A stretch of 64,000 nt of DNA from positions 6,262,001 through 6,326,000 of the forward strand of contig NC_134436.1 of NCBI RefSeq assembly GCF_030867145.1, in the 5' to 3' direction. The notes beneath the pieces are model-generated. The model saw nothing but the letters and a program-made list of their open reading frames with translations. It had not been told where the DNA came from and did not search any database. This document shows, in pieces, positions 50,001 to 60,000 of this stretch (its first letter is position 1; each line of letters starts with the position of its first letter). The DNA comes from Opisthocomus hoazin. Taxonomy: Eukaryota > Chordata > Aves > Opisthocomiformes > Opisthocomidae. The position numbers and the translations under genes were made by a program.

Positions 50001-53000
50001 TAAGCTCCTGTACTTACCGTAGGCTGCACTGACATTTTCAGAGATGCCAGTACTACTTTAACAGGGTTGCCTTCGTAGTCCAATGCTTCTGCTTCTACAA
50101 CGTGCAACTCATCTTTGGCTCCAGCCCCCAAAGTAACCTGTGAAGTAAAGAACAGCGCACTCTAAGAGTATTCCCAAATATTCTCTCATCTTTTAAACTC
50201 TATTCACTGCTCTGCATCTCTAAAGACTGAAGTTTGTATTGCTGCCCGCTAATCATTCAGTTGCACTCCTCTTCAAGTCAGTATCACCTTTCCCCATAAC
50301 ACTGTTAGTCCAAGGTGTAACTCAAGGCATGCGTTTTCATCAAAGTGTAAAGTAGACCTTTTGCTACTGGATTATTGCACTGAAATGGGTCAGTGGTAAA
50401 GTCCAGTCAGACTGAAGCTGGCCCAAGGGAAGCAGTACACACACATACTTAGGGAAACAACTGCTATCACTACGCCAGAATCAGAGCCATGGTGCTGCAT
50501 GCCATAGCTCACCTGCCAGCTGCTCAACTATCACTTACACTACACACTTTTTGCTTACTTGGCTTTCAATGAGTTAAGTCTCAATAAGTGCTCAGTTCAG
50601 CACGGTCATTTATGCATACGCCTTCTGCATTAACTCACCAAGGACTGAGTGCTGCTGCCCCAGAGCATTTGAAAATTCAAGTGCCTGGACTCCTTACACT
50701 GGGTAAGTCTGGCACTTTCTTAAGATTCAAAAGTCATAGCTGCAGGGAGGCAAATGAGTGACAGACATGGGACAGGCCTGAAATACCAGTTCTCTAACCC
50801 TCTGGCATCTGAGTCAGAACTACATGCAAGAGATGTGAAAACCAAGAATCCCTTGAAGTACTACAATTACTCCCAAGACAAGTGAACAAGGCTCTCAGTT
50901 GCCTTTCCCAGTGCCCATGAAAAGAAACTTTCCACCTCCATGGAAGATGTGGGTGTAAACACTTCAGGCAGAGGCATACAGCTCAAATTTCCACTCCCCA
51001 AGAACTGAGCTTCAGGCAGGCTATAACGACCCTGACAAGATGTATCAGACTGAAGGCTGAGAAACAAGATATACAAGATATACACAGGATTCACTGCTCC
51101 TAGCAGGTTTTGTTACTGCAAATTTTAAGGGGTGAAATTGCTGCTCTGATCTCACCTCTCAAATGTGTTAGTAACAACACTGAATCATTCAGCTGGTGGG
51201 ACTACCCATCAGGCCAAGAAATTAAGAGCATGCCCTCCACCCCAGTCACTCCTGTCATTTGCACCAATTCAAGCAATAACACAGCACTTACTATCAATTT
51301 ATTTACTGAGTGTCTGGCAAGTATCCATTCATGTGTTTTGAATTCTACACCGAAGGAATGCACACTGCCAACAAACAGGTGATGAAGCAGTGACCGTCTG
51401 CCTTTATGTTCTCAGCTATCATTAGTCTGGCATCCACAGAAACCCTCATGCCACCTTGTATCTGTACACGCATCAATCCTTCTCTGCCTTATCTTTTTTT
51501 CTCCCCACCTCTTTCTGTACCTCATCCCCAAGCCCACTGCCACACCTTTACCTTAACCGTATCAGCCAACTTTTATACATCTGGCCTTTTACCAGGTGTG
51601 TGGATCTGTCACACTTATCTGCCATCTACTCCTTCCTCTGCTTGCAGCTACATCTAGGATCTTCTAAGCCTCTTGGACATTTCCAGTTTGTCATTTGTTA
51701 TTTCTCCTGTGAAATGTCTTTTGTCTTTTTAAAGACAGGCTATTAAAACTTTCCCCCCCACACAACCCTAAATACTAGTACTGGTATGCACGCAATCTGC
51801 TTCATGCCCCATGGAGAGTGCACAGCATCAGAAGAGATGCTATAGGCAATTCTCCAAACGCACAATCTTTGGATAAAGCCATACCACTCAGGTATCACTC
51901 AGTGACTAATTTTGCCTGCATAAGAAACCCTCAAATATGAGAACTATCTGCATTAACTTGTCCTATATGTACTTTACTGTTATATTCTTCCCTCAAAAGA
52001 AATTCTAATTAAGCACAAATTAGTCACTGTCCAGCCCAGGCTATAGTTTTCATAAAACACAAGGACTGCAGGCACATGATTCACAAAACTGTAATGCCTA
52101 TATTAACGTGCTGCAAGTATCACCGTTAACAAGTTTGGAGAGATTATGCAAGTATCCCGTCAGAAGCCATTCTCCTGCAGGAAGTAACCCACAATTATAA
52201 GACTCTTTTGTTTCCAGATATCATCAAGGTTGTCTCTCTGCCTTTAAATAAAGTAATAAACCATGAAATAGAGATGCCACAACTCTTCAATGCCCTTCCT
52301 GTGAAGCTGTGGCATTTTATTTTTCTGCTAAGCAGAAGTAACATGCTTAGCCCAGAACAGAAATCTTGAAACAGTCTTGCTTGTCTAGCAGCAGAAAGAT
52401 CTAACGCAACACTTAGGAACTCTTAGTGTACAGACCCTGATTTCCAGGAGTATCCTGCTCAGCAGAGTGTGCTAGATGAATTATCTGAATGAAACACAGA
52501 ATTTCCCAGTTACACCCTCAGAAAGAGCAACACTAAAGACAATAAATCAAAACATAAACCTTCTCCCTCCCCCTTTAGATTTAGTTATTAGCTGCTTATG
52601 GAAAAAAGGCACTGGAATTATGTTTTGAGAGTATGTGTAAAAGTTTTTTCAAAACAAAGTTTCCCATAAAGTCTACTAAAATGTGCTCATGTGTGATTCT
52701 CATGAATCTATCCTCCTGCTGTGCTCCTGCAGCACCTGAACTATTGCATTAGAGATGTCAGTGTGTATATTCCAGCCTGTAACTCACTTTAGTATACATT
52801 TATTAGCCTACTGTGAAATGATTTTTAAACTTTTCCAGACTTGTATTGCCTCTTTTGATGACAAAACATCAGTGGATATCTTGAATTTTTTCTTGAGATT
52901 TTTTATTTAACAGATTCACATAAAAACATCACCAAAAAAACAAGTTTAAGAAAATACACGTACGTGTTAAAAAACTCACTTCTCAATGTCGCACAGCACT

Positions 53001-53834
53001 ACTTAAAAACAGAAACTTCGAACCTGCAACTTGAAAACCAAACGATACTTGCCGTTCTCAGAGACAACTGATGCTCATTTTCTTCATCATCTACTTTGAA
53101 CTGATACTCCTTATCTCCTTTAAGCTCGCAGCCTGCGAAAAGACCATTGGATTATGAGCACACCGTCTCATTTACACGCAGGTATTTGCTAACCACTTGT
53201 TTTAAAACTTGCTGCTTCGGGGCTCGGTACTCGCACAGAGAAACCTCGGCGCCCAAGCACGCCTGCACAGCAACACGTGGGGCGGGAAAACCCCGGGGCC
53301 CGCTGCCGGCCGCGCAGCGCCCGGCAGGCCCCTTCCCAGCCCACCCACGCCCGGCGCCCGCCGCGGCTCCGCCATCTCCCCGGAGGGCCGGCCTGCCCGG
53401 GCCCGGGGGCGGACAAGGCCGTGCTCCACGTGCTCCGCCGCCGCGGCGCTGCCATGTGCTCGGCGGCCCCCGGGCCGGGCGGGGCTGCGGGCGGGGCACC
53501 GGGCGCCGAACAAAAGCGGAGCGGGACGAGCCGGGCCGCCGCCACGTGCGAGCGGCGCGCCACGTGGGGTCGCGCGGCGATGGCGGCCGCCACCGCGTGC
53601 CCCCTCCCTCAACGAGCTCCCCCACGCCCCCCCACTCCCGCCATCCCCGCTGAGGCGCGGCGAGAGGCCGGCACCAGGCCGCAGGCCCCGCCGCCCCGGT
53701 CCGCCCACCGCTGGGCCCCGAGGAGCGGAAGAGCGGGCAGCGCGGGGCCGGGGGAGCGGCGGGCCGTTACCGAAGAGGAAGGTCTGGGGGCGCAGGGGGC
53801 CCATGCTCTCCATGTCCATGGCGCTGTCCTCCAT
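40997..53834 (-). CDS. NPM1: nucleophosmin (NPM1/B23), complete, 11 coding exons
   Basis: NPM1 is a pentameric nucleolar histone and ribosome-assembly chaperone that shuttles between nucleolus and cytoplasm. Coding exons: 53834-53771, 53132-53053, 50137-50018, 49212-49119, 48384-48281, 47758-47697, 47210-47156, 45613-45524, 44582-44481, 42086-42012, 41035-40997. They sum to 885 nt, giving 294 residues, the usual vertebrate length. Residues about 18-120 form the nucleoplasmin core, with [15 protein letters not shown] and [20 protein letters not shown]. Acidic tracts lie at about 122-133 and 161-186, with a basic NLS (KKAKLS) at 155-160. The linker carries TP sites (T189, T217, T224, T234, T237) known as CDK targets in mammals. 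Residues about 245-294 form the C-terminal helical, nucleic-acid-binding domain, with C275, W288 and W290, the aromatic nucleolar-localisation residues. All introns are GT-AG except intron 2, which is GC-AG. It is transcribed toward FGF18, about 13 kb away. Confidence 0.97.
42012..42086 (-). CDS. NPM1: NPM1 coding exon 10 (75 nt)
   Basis: Residues 258-282, [20 protein letters not shown] then TEDQK, helices of the C-terminal nucleic-acid-binding domain with Cys275. Donor AAG|GTAACT. Confidence 0.96.
44481..44582 (-). CDS. NPM1: NPM1 coding exon 9 (102 nt)
   Basis: Residues 224-257, [20 protein letters not shown] then [14 protein letters not shown], with CDK-type TP sites and the start of the C-terminal domain. 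Donor AAG|GTGAGT. The acceptor lies only about 22 bp from a CR1 fragment. Confidence 0.96.
44604..44655 (-). mobile_element. CR1 LINE 3'-tail fragment in NPM1 intron 8
   Basis: The plus strand reads ATCATAGAATCATAGGTTGG then AAAAGACCTCTAAGATCACC, the complement of the CR1 3' terminus. It is a tiny, 5'-truncated insertion on the same strand as NPM1. Its 3' end abuts the branch-point region of exon 9 (exon begins at 44582). Confidence 0.85.
45524..45613 (-). CDS. NPM1: NPM1 coding exon 8 (90 nt)
   Basis: Residues 194-223, [20 protein letters not shown] then [10 protein letters not shown], a disordered basic linker. Acceptor TTTTCAG, donor AAA|GTGAGT. It is exactly 30 codons, phase 0 at both ends, so skipping would keep the frame. 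Confidence 0.95.
46330..46347 (+). promoter_or_regulatory. CTCF-like motif in NPM1 intron 7
   Basis: ACCACCAGATGGCACTCA fits the core CTCF pattern CCACCAGRTGGCRCT in forward orientation on the plus strand. Motif match only; binding is inferred. Confidence 0.4.
47156..47210 (-). CDS. NPM1: NPM1 coding exon 7 (55 nt)
   Basis: Finishes Asp175, then residues 176-193, [18 protein letters not shown], the end of the main acidic tract and a TP site. Donor AAA|GTAAGT. Confidence 0.94.
47697..47758 (-). CDS. NPM1: NPM1 coding exon 6 (62 nt)
   Basis: Residues 155-174: KKAKLS (basic nuclear-localisation core), then a long Asp/Glu run, ending within an Asp codon. Acceptor TTTTTTAAG, donor GA|GTATGT. Confidence 0.94.
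48281..48384 (-). CDS. NPM1: NPM1 coding exon 5 (104 nt)
   Basis: Completes Ala120, then residues 121-154: the acidic tract [12 protein letters not shown] followed by a Lys/Gly-rich linker ending GGGAKTPQ. Donor CAG|GTATAT. Confidence 0.96.
49119..49212 (-). CDS. NPM1: NPM1 coding exon 4 (94 nt)
   Basis: Encodes residues 89-119, [20 protein letters not shown] to SGQHLV, plus one base of Ala120. This completes the beta-barrel core domain. Donor TAG|GTATGT. Confidence 0.96.
50018..50137 (-). CDS. NPM1: NPM1 coding exon 3 (120 nt)
   Basis: Encodes residues 49-88, beginning [18 protein letters not shown] and ending LKMSVQPT. Acceptor TTCACAG, donor ACG|GTAAGT. It is exactly 40 codons, phase 0 at both ends. 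Confidence 0.96.
53053..53132 (-). CDS. NPM1: NPM1 coding exon 2 (80 nt, GC donor)
   Basis: Acceptor TTTCGCAG. It completes Gly22, then encodes [20 protein letters not shown] and QLSLRT (residues 23-48), the first strands of the nucleoplasmin core. The donor is ACG|GCAAGT, a non-canonical GC donor with otherwise ideal context. No in-frame GT alternative exists. Confidence 0.95.
53771..53834 (-). CDS. NPM1: NPM1 coding exon 1
   Basis: The ATG is at 53834, followed by 21 codons ([20 protein letters not shown], then F) plus one G of a Gly codon; donor GTAACG. The Met-rich N-terminus precedes the core domain. It lies within the CpG island, with a 5' UTR of roughly 70 nt. Confidence 0.96.
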
Positions 53835-53892
53835 CTTCTCGGCCTACGGGCGCTGGCAGAGCTCGGCGCAAAGCGGCGCGGTGGGCGGACGC

Positions 53893-53936
53893 GCACTAAA
53901 GGAAGGCGCGTGCCCGCCCACTCCCTGATATAGCCC
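53893..53936 (-). promoter_or_regulatory. NPM1: NPM1 core promoter: TATA-like box and TOP-like start
   Basis: On the minus strand GCTATATCAGG (TATAT at 53932-53928) is followed about 26-30 nt later by the pyrimidine run CCTTCCTTTAG (53906-53896). NPM1 mRNA is known from mammals to be a 5'TOP transcript. A C-start in this pyrimidine tract would give a 5' UTR of about 68-72 nt. The start position is inferred from spacing. Confidence 0.6.
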
Positions 53937-54620
53937 GCCAGCTCTCGCGAGACCCGCGCCCCCGGCCGCGCCCCCTCGGCCCGCCGCGCCGCCCTGCGCA
54001 TGCGCCGCCTCCGCCCCGCGGAGGTTGGAGGGTGGGAGCGGAGGTGGTCGAGAGGACGGCCCGTGCCGCCCTTGCCGCGCGCGGTGGGCTGCGGCCATCA
54101 CAAAATGGAGGCGGCCAAACCACCACCACCCCCCCACCCCCACCTCCGCGCCCACCTGGGCGGGCGGCTGCTCCCTCCCGCCTGGCCGGCGCCGCCCGGG
54201 CAGGTGCCCGCTCGCCGCTGCAGCCTGAAGGGTCCGGGCGGGCGGCGGCGTGACATGGCTGTCGGCGGGAAGGGCCCGGCGGCGGGGTCCTGCGGCGCGC
54301 TCCGCCGCCTGACGGGGCAGCGCTGCGAGGGGCGAGCCGGCCTGCGCGGGGCCCGGCAGCCGCCCTCGGCAGGCCCCGCGCCCGGCTCCGGCTCCATCGC
54401 CGCCCGGCGGGCCGGGGGCTCGCTGAGGCGGGGAGGACCGCCAGGCCCAGTGCTGCGGCCCGAGTAACAGATCGTGCCGGGAAAGGGGGGTGCGAGCGCG
54501 GCTGCCAGCGCCGAGCCGCAGCGGAGCGAGAGCAGGGCGAGGAGCCCATCTGCCAGCGCTCCTCCGCGCAGAGGAAGGCCCCGCTGCAGTCAAATGGGCT
54601 CTCTGTGTGCCGCTGCACTG

Positions 54621-55623
54621 CGTGCCATGAGGTGATGGCCCCGTCAGCTTCGGTTGAAGAAAGAAGCCACGCGGCCCCTGCTCCTGCCTCCGGACCTGTG
54701 AAGATGAGCTGCCCTTCGGAGTTACTGCTCCTCTAGGCTCTCAGGACCGGAGAGGCACAATGTTTTGGCAACCCCCCCCCCCTTTCAGCTGGTATGCAAT
54801 GGGAGTGAACTTCTTTTTCCTGTTAGTAGACACGTGGAGACATCGCTGTGTCACAACAGGATTAAAAGATTTTTGTTGTTGTTACTGAGAGCCCCAAGCC
54901 CTGGAAAGGCGCCCGTATGCATTGGCACAGACAGTCCACCACCGGCCCTGGGCAGGGCACACCTTCGAGTCACTGATCCAGGCTGTCCTCGTGTCCAGGG
55001 GCTGATCTGTAAGAGTCGGGTGTCTTTGGTGCTGTAAATGAGCTAATCTCAAGATTATTTCTACCTGAATACCCACTCTTCAAAAAGAATATAGCCTCTT
55101 TGTGCTCGTGTCTCTCCATTAATTTGAAATGTGTGACTCGTGTTCACAATACCTGCATTCATATTCACAAAGAACATCAAATTCTGTTGCTGAAAATGAG
55201 ACAACCTGAAAACAAAAAAGAACTGACGCAGTGGTAAAATGAATCTTACCTGTCAAAACGTGGCATCCACCTTTCTCACTCTCCCAGAAAGCTCACCCCT
55301 TTGAAAAACAGCAAATATAATTCCTCAGTACATAGACATTCAGCTTATTTTCAAATGTAAGGTCTTCCATTTGCAAAATACAGTTAGTTTTCCAAATACA
55401 AGGTTACTTGAGCTATGGGTTCTCCAGGACATGTCCCCCTACAATCCTGTTAGCACTGAGGCAGATCGTCTGCTGAGGTGTTGTGGATTGCCCCAGGCTA
55501 ACTGAAATACAGTAATAATAACGTTGACCCGTGTGTGAAAACAAGGTATAGGAATAAGTAGTGGTTCTGCTTACCAGGTGAGTGAGGACGGGGGATGTGG
55601 GCTGCTGTGAGAGCCCTCTTCTA
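54621..55623. other. intergenic DNA upstream of NPM1
   Basis: No gene is supported. AT-rich, non-repetitive sequence follows the CpG island, with a C9-10 run near 54773. Confidence 0.55.
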
Positions 55624-55705
55624 GAGCCACAGGATAATTTCGGCTGGAAGGCAGCTCTGGAAGCCATCTCATCCGGCACCCTGCTCACCCCGAGACCAGC
55701 GCAGG
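55624..55705 (-). mobile_element. degenerate CR1 LINE 3'-end fragment
   Basis: The plus strand reads CACAGGATAATTTCGGCTGG, then AAGCCATCTCATCC and CACCCTGCTC. This is a diverged form of the CR1 3' region complement (pattern ...GGTTGGAAGG...CATCTAGTCCAACCCCCTGCTC). It is older than the other CR1 copies here. Confidence 0.55.
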
Positions 55706-56280
55706 TCCTGCTGCGAAGGCTCCCTCTCTGCAGTTTGAGCCAGTTTGCCACAGTGGTGCAATAAATAACCAATACACATTACAGCTGATTTGGAAATGCT
55801 GATAGGGGTTAAAATTAGTGGTTTTTTTTCTATTTCTCTTATCATCTTCCAGCTCTTCTCTTTACTTAGATATGAGGTGACACACTTGTAACATGTGACA
55901 AGTATATCAGCAGAAAAATTAACAATCTTTTTTTTTTCTTTGCATTCTTTAGTAGAGACATTGTTAATTTGAAACCTATGCGCCATTTGTATGCATAGAA
56001 ATAACAGCCTGATGGATGTCAAATGGAGGAGAGCAGAGCGATCACTTAAGCTTATCGTGAGCGACCCTTCCCATTTACTCCCCTTAAAAATCTCCCTAGG
56101 AAACCAGAGAAGGAATAGTGTTTATTTCATTTTCTAACCTTTGGTTTGGTTCATTTCATATTATCTTTAAGAAGCAATTTCTTCTAAGGGTGGCCTTTAA
56201 TGTAGGAAGAGTGGCAGCTTGGCAATGCAGAGGGGAGAAGATACGCACCGGGATTCATGAAGGGGCAGAGGCAGGAAAAC

Positions 56281-57072
56281 CACAGAATCATAGAATGGTG
56301 AGGGTTGGGAAGGACCTTAAAGATCATCTGGTTCCAACCCCCCCTGCCATGAGCAGGGACATCTTCCACCAGCCCGGGGTGCTCAGAGCTCCATCCAGCC
56401 TGGCCTTGAACCCTGCGAGGGAGGGGGCATCCACAGCTTCTCTGGGCAACCTGGGCCAGTGTTTCAGCACCCTCATGGTGAAGAATTTCTTCCTAATTCC
56501 TAATCTAAATCTGCCCTCTTTTAGTTTACAGTCATTCCTCCTTGTCCTATCACTACACACCCTGGTGAAAAGCCCCTCTCCATCCTTCCTGTAGGCCCCT
56601 TCAGGTACTGGAAAGCTGCTCTAAGGTCACCCCGCAGCCTTCTCTTCTGCAGGCTGAACAGCCCCAACTCTCTCAGCCTGTCGTCATAGCAGAGGTGCTC
56701 CAGCCCTCGGATCATCTTCATGGCCCTCCTCTGGACCTGCTCCAACACATCCATGCCCTCCTTATGTTGGGGGCTCCAGAGCTGGATGCAGTACTCCAGG
56801 TGGGGTCTGACGAGAGCGGAGTAAAGGGACAGAATCACCTCCCTCAGCCTGCTGGCCACGCTTCTCTTGATGAAGTGCAGGATGCGGTTGGCTTTCTGGG
56901 CTGCAAGCGCACATTGCTGGCTCATGTTGAGCTTCTCATCCACCAGTACCCCCAGGTCCTGCTCCTCAGGGCTGCTCATGAGCCACTCTCCACCCAGCCT
57001 GTACTTGTGTTTCGGATTGCCCCAACCCACATGCAGGACCTTGCACTTGGCCTTGCTGAACTTCTCACCAAG
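56281..57072 (-). mobile_element. CR1 LINE, 5'-truncated, 3' end of ORF2
   Basis: On the minus strand this carries the C-terminal CR1 reverse-transcriptase blocks [20 protein letters not shown] and [20 protein letters not shown] in a 169-codon open frame (57030-56521). The terminal block RFRLGIRKKFFTMRVLKHW follows in another frame (56560-56324), and then the 3' tail (complement of AATCATAGAATGGTGAGGGT). It is frameshifted and dead but less decayed than the 28-kb copy, having kept a longer frame. Confidence 0.94.
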
Positions 57073-60000
57073 TGTGGTGGCTGGTGTCAGTGGCAGAAGG
57101 AAGGCATCCTTAATGGATCAGGCATCGCAGCCAAGAGCAGCCGTACAGAGAAGACACTTGTTTGATTTGGCTTGAAAACGGGAACTAGTATCAAAATTTA
57201 AAATGAAGTTTTGGCATGACCCGAATGACAGACTGGAGCTGGAAGGTGAATACTGCATGGTAGTCGTGAAAGAGGCTGCAGCTGTTTGCATGTACATTTA
57301 CCTGGTGTAACGCCCACAGGAGTACCTGGCTACTGGCCAAAACCACCCAAAAACCTGCTGCCCGCAGCGCTTAGCAGCTCACAAAGCAGACAGCAGTTAC
57401 AGGAGTCCACCCAGCCGCAGCATGTTCTTGTGCGTACAGAGTCGCTTTTAATTCAGTTACAGTCTTCCATTACTGAGGAAATAAATGTGGGAGGAAACAA
57501 AGGACAGACACAGAGAAGCAAAACAGGGGTAGGAAGTAGGAGATATATGCTTACTGCGTCTCGTTTGGCTCCATAGGGCTTTAGAAGGGCTGTCATACAT
57601 CATGACATTTATTATTTCTGTCATGCACTAGGATGAGAAGTCCATTACAATATCGATCATTTTACTCTGCTCAACTGTATGCTATATAATACCCAGCATA
57701 GCTGAAAAAGCTTGCAAGTGATTTAGAAATAGCTGTACAGGGAGAACTGAGGAAGAAATCGGAGTCAACATGGTTTCCCTTAATGGAGCTCTCTCTTTAG
57801 TAAGCTTTTACAAAACTTAGGAAATTGCATTCTAAACATGGTTAAAGCCACAGCACGGTTGCAGTCAAGCAATCAGAAGCTGCAGACACAATAAAGATTT
57901 CCTATGCAATCTTAATTTACACAGTGACAGAATGACATAATCTTCAGATGTGTTGCCCCGTAGCTGTCACGTAACATCTTCGCCGGGCTCCTCCTCCTTT
58001 GACCAGTCAATAATTCCTGCCCCAATGAACTCAGGGCCAAAATCTTAAAAGGCATCAAAACACCTACCCTTCCTTGACATCAAAAAGACTCATTTCAAAC
58101 CTGAAAATCCAAATATTTCAATTTAACCTGAAATAACCGTGGCTTGCCATCATCGGACGGGGCAGCACAAGGGAGACGCCAGCTATTACCGGTGATACAC
58201 CGTTAGCAGTACCAGGCAGCAGGAGCAGGACGCTGTTCGGGCACTGCAGCGACAGCGGGGACAGAGCTGTCAGGCCAGCCTGTGCCCTGAACACGGAGCT
58301 ACACAGCAGGCGAGAGCAGCGCTGCCCCACGGGGTTGCTTTGCGAGACTTGTCCTCGGGGTTGTAATTTCCCTCCACTTCCAGGTGGGTTTGCAGCCAGC
58401 TCAGGACAGGGTGGAAGACCAGGGTGGAACACCATCCTTACCTGGTTGTCTCCTTTCTTACCTGCAGTCTGCTTTTTACCGCTGATCCTGCCATGGGTGG
58501 ACACTAGAAGTTTTCTTCATCATCTTTCTTTGATGTACTGTCTGTTCCATCCCCAGCTGTGCCTGTAACACAGGATTTACACAGACCAGCATGAAGGTCT
58601 GCATCAGAAGATCCTTTAGCACTAAAGCTGCATACTGGAAGGGGAGCCAGGGGAGGCTGACAGCCTGGCCTGGCATGTGCTGGTGCTTCTCCATCTCTTC
58701 CATCTTCTTGTGTATAGCTTTCAAGGGATCCTTCTCATCTTAAGGCCCTGTTTCAGACATTCATCCCTAAAATGGATGACAGATAAGCCAGGATGTCCAC
58801 AAGGAAGGCACTCAGGTGTCACAGTGATAATAAGAAAGAAAATTACACAGATTACACCAGGAGTTAGCATCACAACAGTAAAACTTGAGATAGACTGAAA
58901 CTTCTCTTTTTTTTTTTTTATTCTTTGTGTTTAATCTTAAATACTCTAAAAGCCACACCAACAGACACAGGATCTAAACATTTGGTATGGATGATCAAGC
59001 CTTGAGTATGGGATAATTAGTTCTAATTTACAAATAATACAACATTTATCTCAATATAGCTCCCTTAACAAAAATATAATCAGCAGATAAGCCAAATTCT
59101 ACCAACTTCCATATATTGTGCACGTACACTGCTTTGCAGTGACATTTTAGGTCAAGGATCCTACCGGCACTCCCAGGTGCTGCTTCCTCCCTGGGAACCA
59201 TGACTCCAGGGCATGTCTTACTCCATAGTTTCTCCATCTGCACTGTCCTCTGGATTTTTTTTCCTGGAAAAAATTCTCCCTAAAAATCAACATACTTTGA
59301 AACTTTCTGTGCCCCGCTGGTCCCAAAGGTGAGACCGCCTCCCAGTAGAAGGAGTAGTAGAAGTTTGGAGTTGGTGGGGCTGAGATGTCTCGGGAAGGAA
59401 CATGGCAGGGAAGAGCCACGTGCATGTAAAGCCAGCGAGGCAGACTACACATAACTGTTTCAGCTATGCTGCTCCAATGATGGCAGATGTCCTTGCCCCA
59501 TGAGCTTGTCTGCAGTTCCTCCCCCTGGAATATCATTTGCTGCTGTACACGACTACCATACCTGCTACCAGCCCACGGCACTTCTTTGCTTGTTAAACCC
59601 AATTAACTTGATCCCAAAATGATGTTCTGCATCACTGCCGACGTGTGTGAGCTCTGCTGACCACCTACAAGCAACCAAGGCCAAGGAGGTGGGAGAGGCT
59701 ACATGGTACTCCACATAAAATAGCCTGTTCTAGTGGTGACTTGTCATATCTACTTTTTCTACAGTACAGGCTTTAAAATAGTTCCCCCCTGTTCCCCATG
59801 GGTCCGCAGGCTCTGGGAAGGGCAGAACTAAGGCCATCGGTGGGGCCACAGCACATGCATGTCCTTTCCTGGGTTTGTTTAACTCCACTGTCTCTATAGC
59901 TTCACTGTCAGAAGTGCACATCCATCTGATGTCTGGGAAGCATGTAAGATAATGTCAGTCAGCTAGGACTTTGGGCGGATGCTCTGGGTACCAGTTCGGA

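Larger units (their letters stand above)
53230..54620. promoter_or_regulatory. NPM1: NPM1 CpG island
   Basis: This is a sharply bounded GC- and CpG-rich block covering part of intron 1, exon 1 and about 700 bp upstream, flanked by AT-rich DNA. It contains GC boxes and YY1-like words (GATGGCGGC near 53579, AAAATGGAGGCGGCC near 54102). Many long ORFs on both strands here are GC-driven shadows. Islands of this kind often fire divergently, but no upstream plus-strand gene can be recognised. Confidence 0.8.

Noticed and set aside
53152..54618. Multiple 130-249-codon ORFs on both strands across the NPM1 CpG island
   Set aside because: Compositional shadows of the island. Only the NPM1 exon 1 segment (53834-53771) is real coding sequence.
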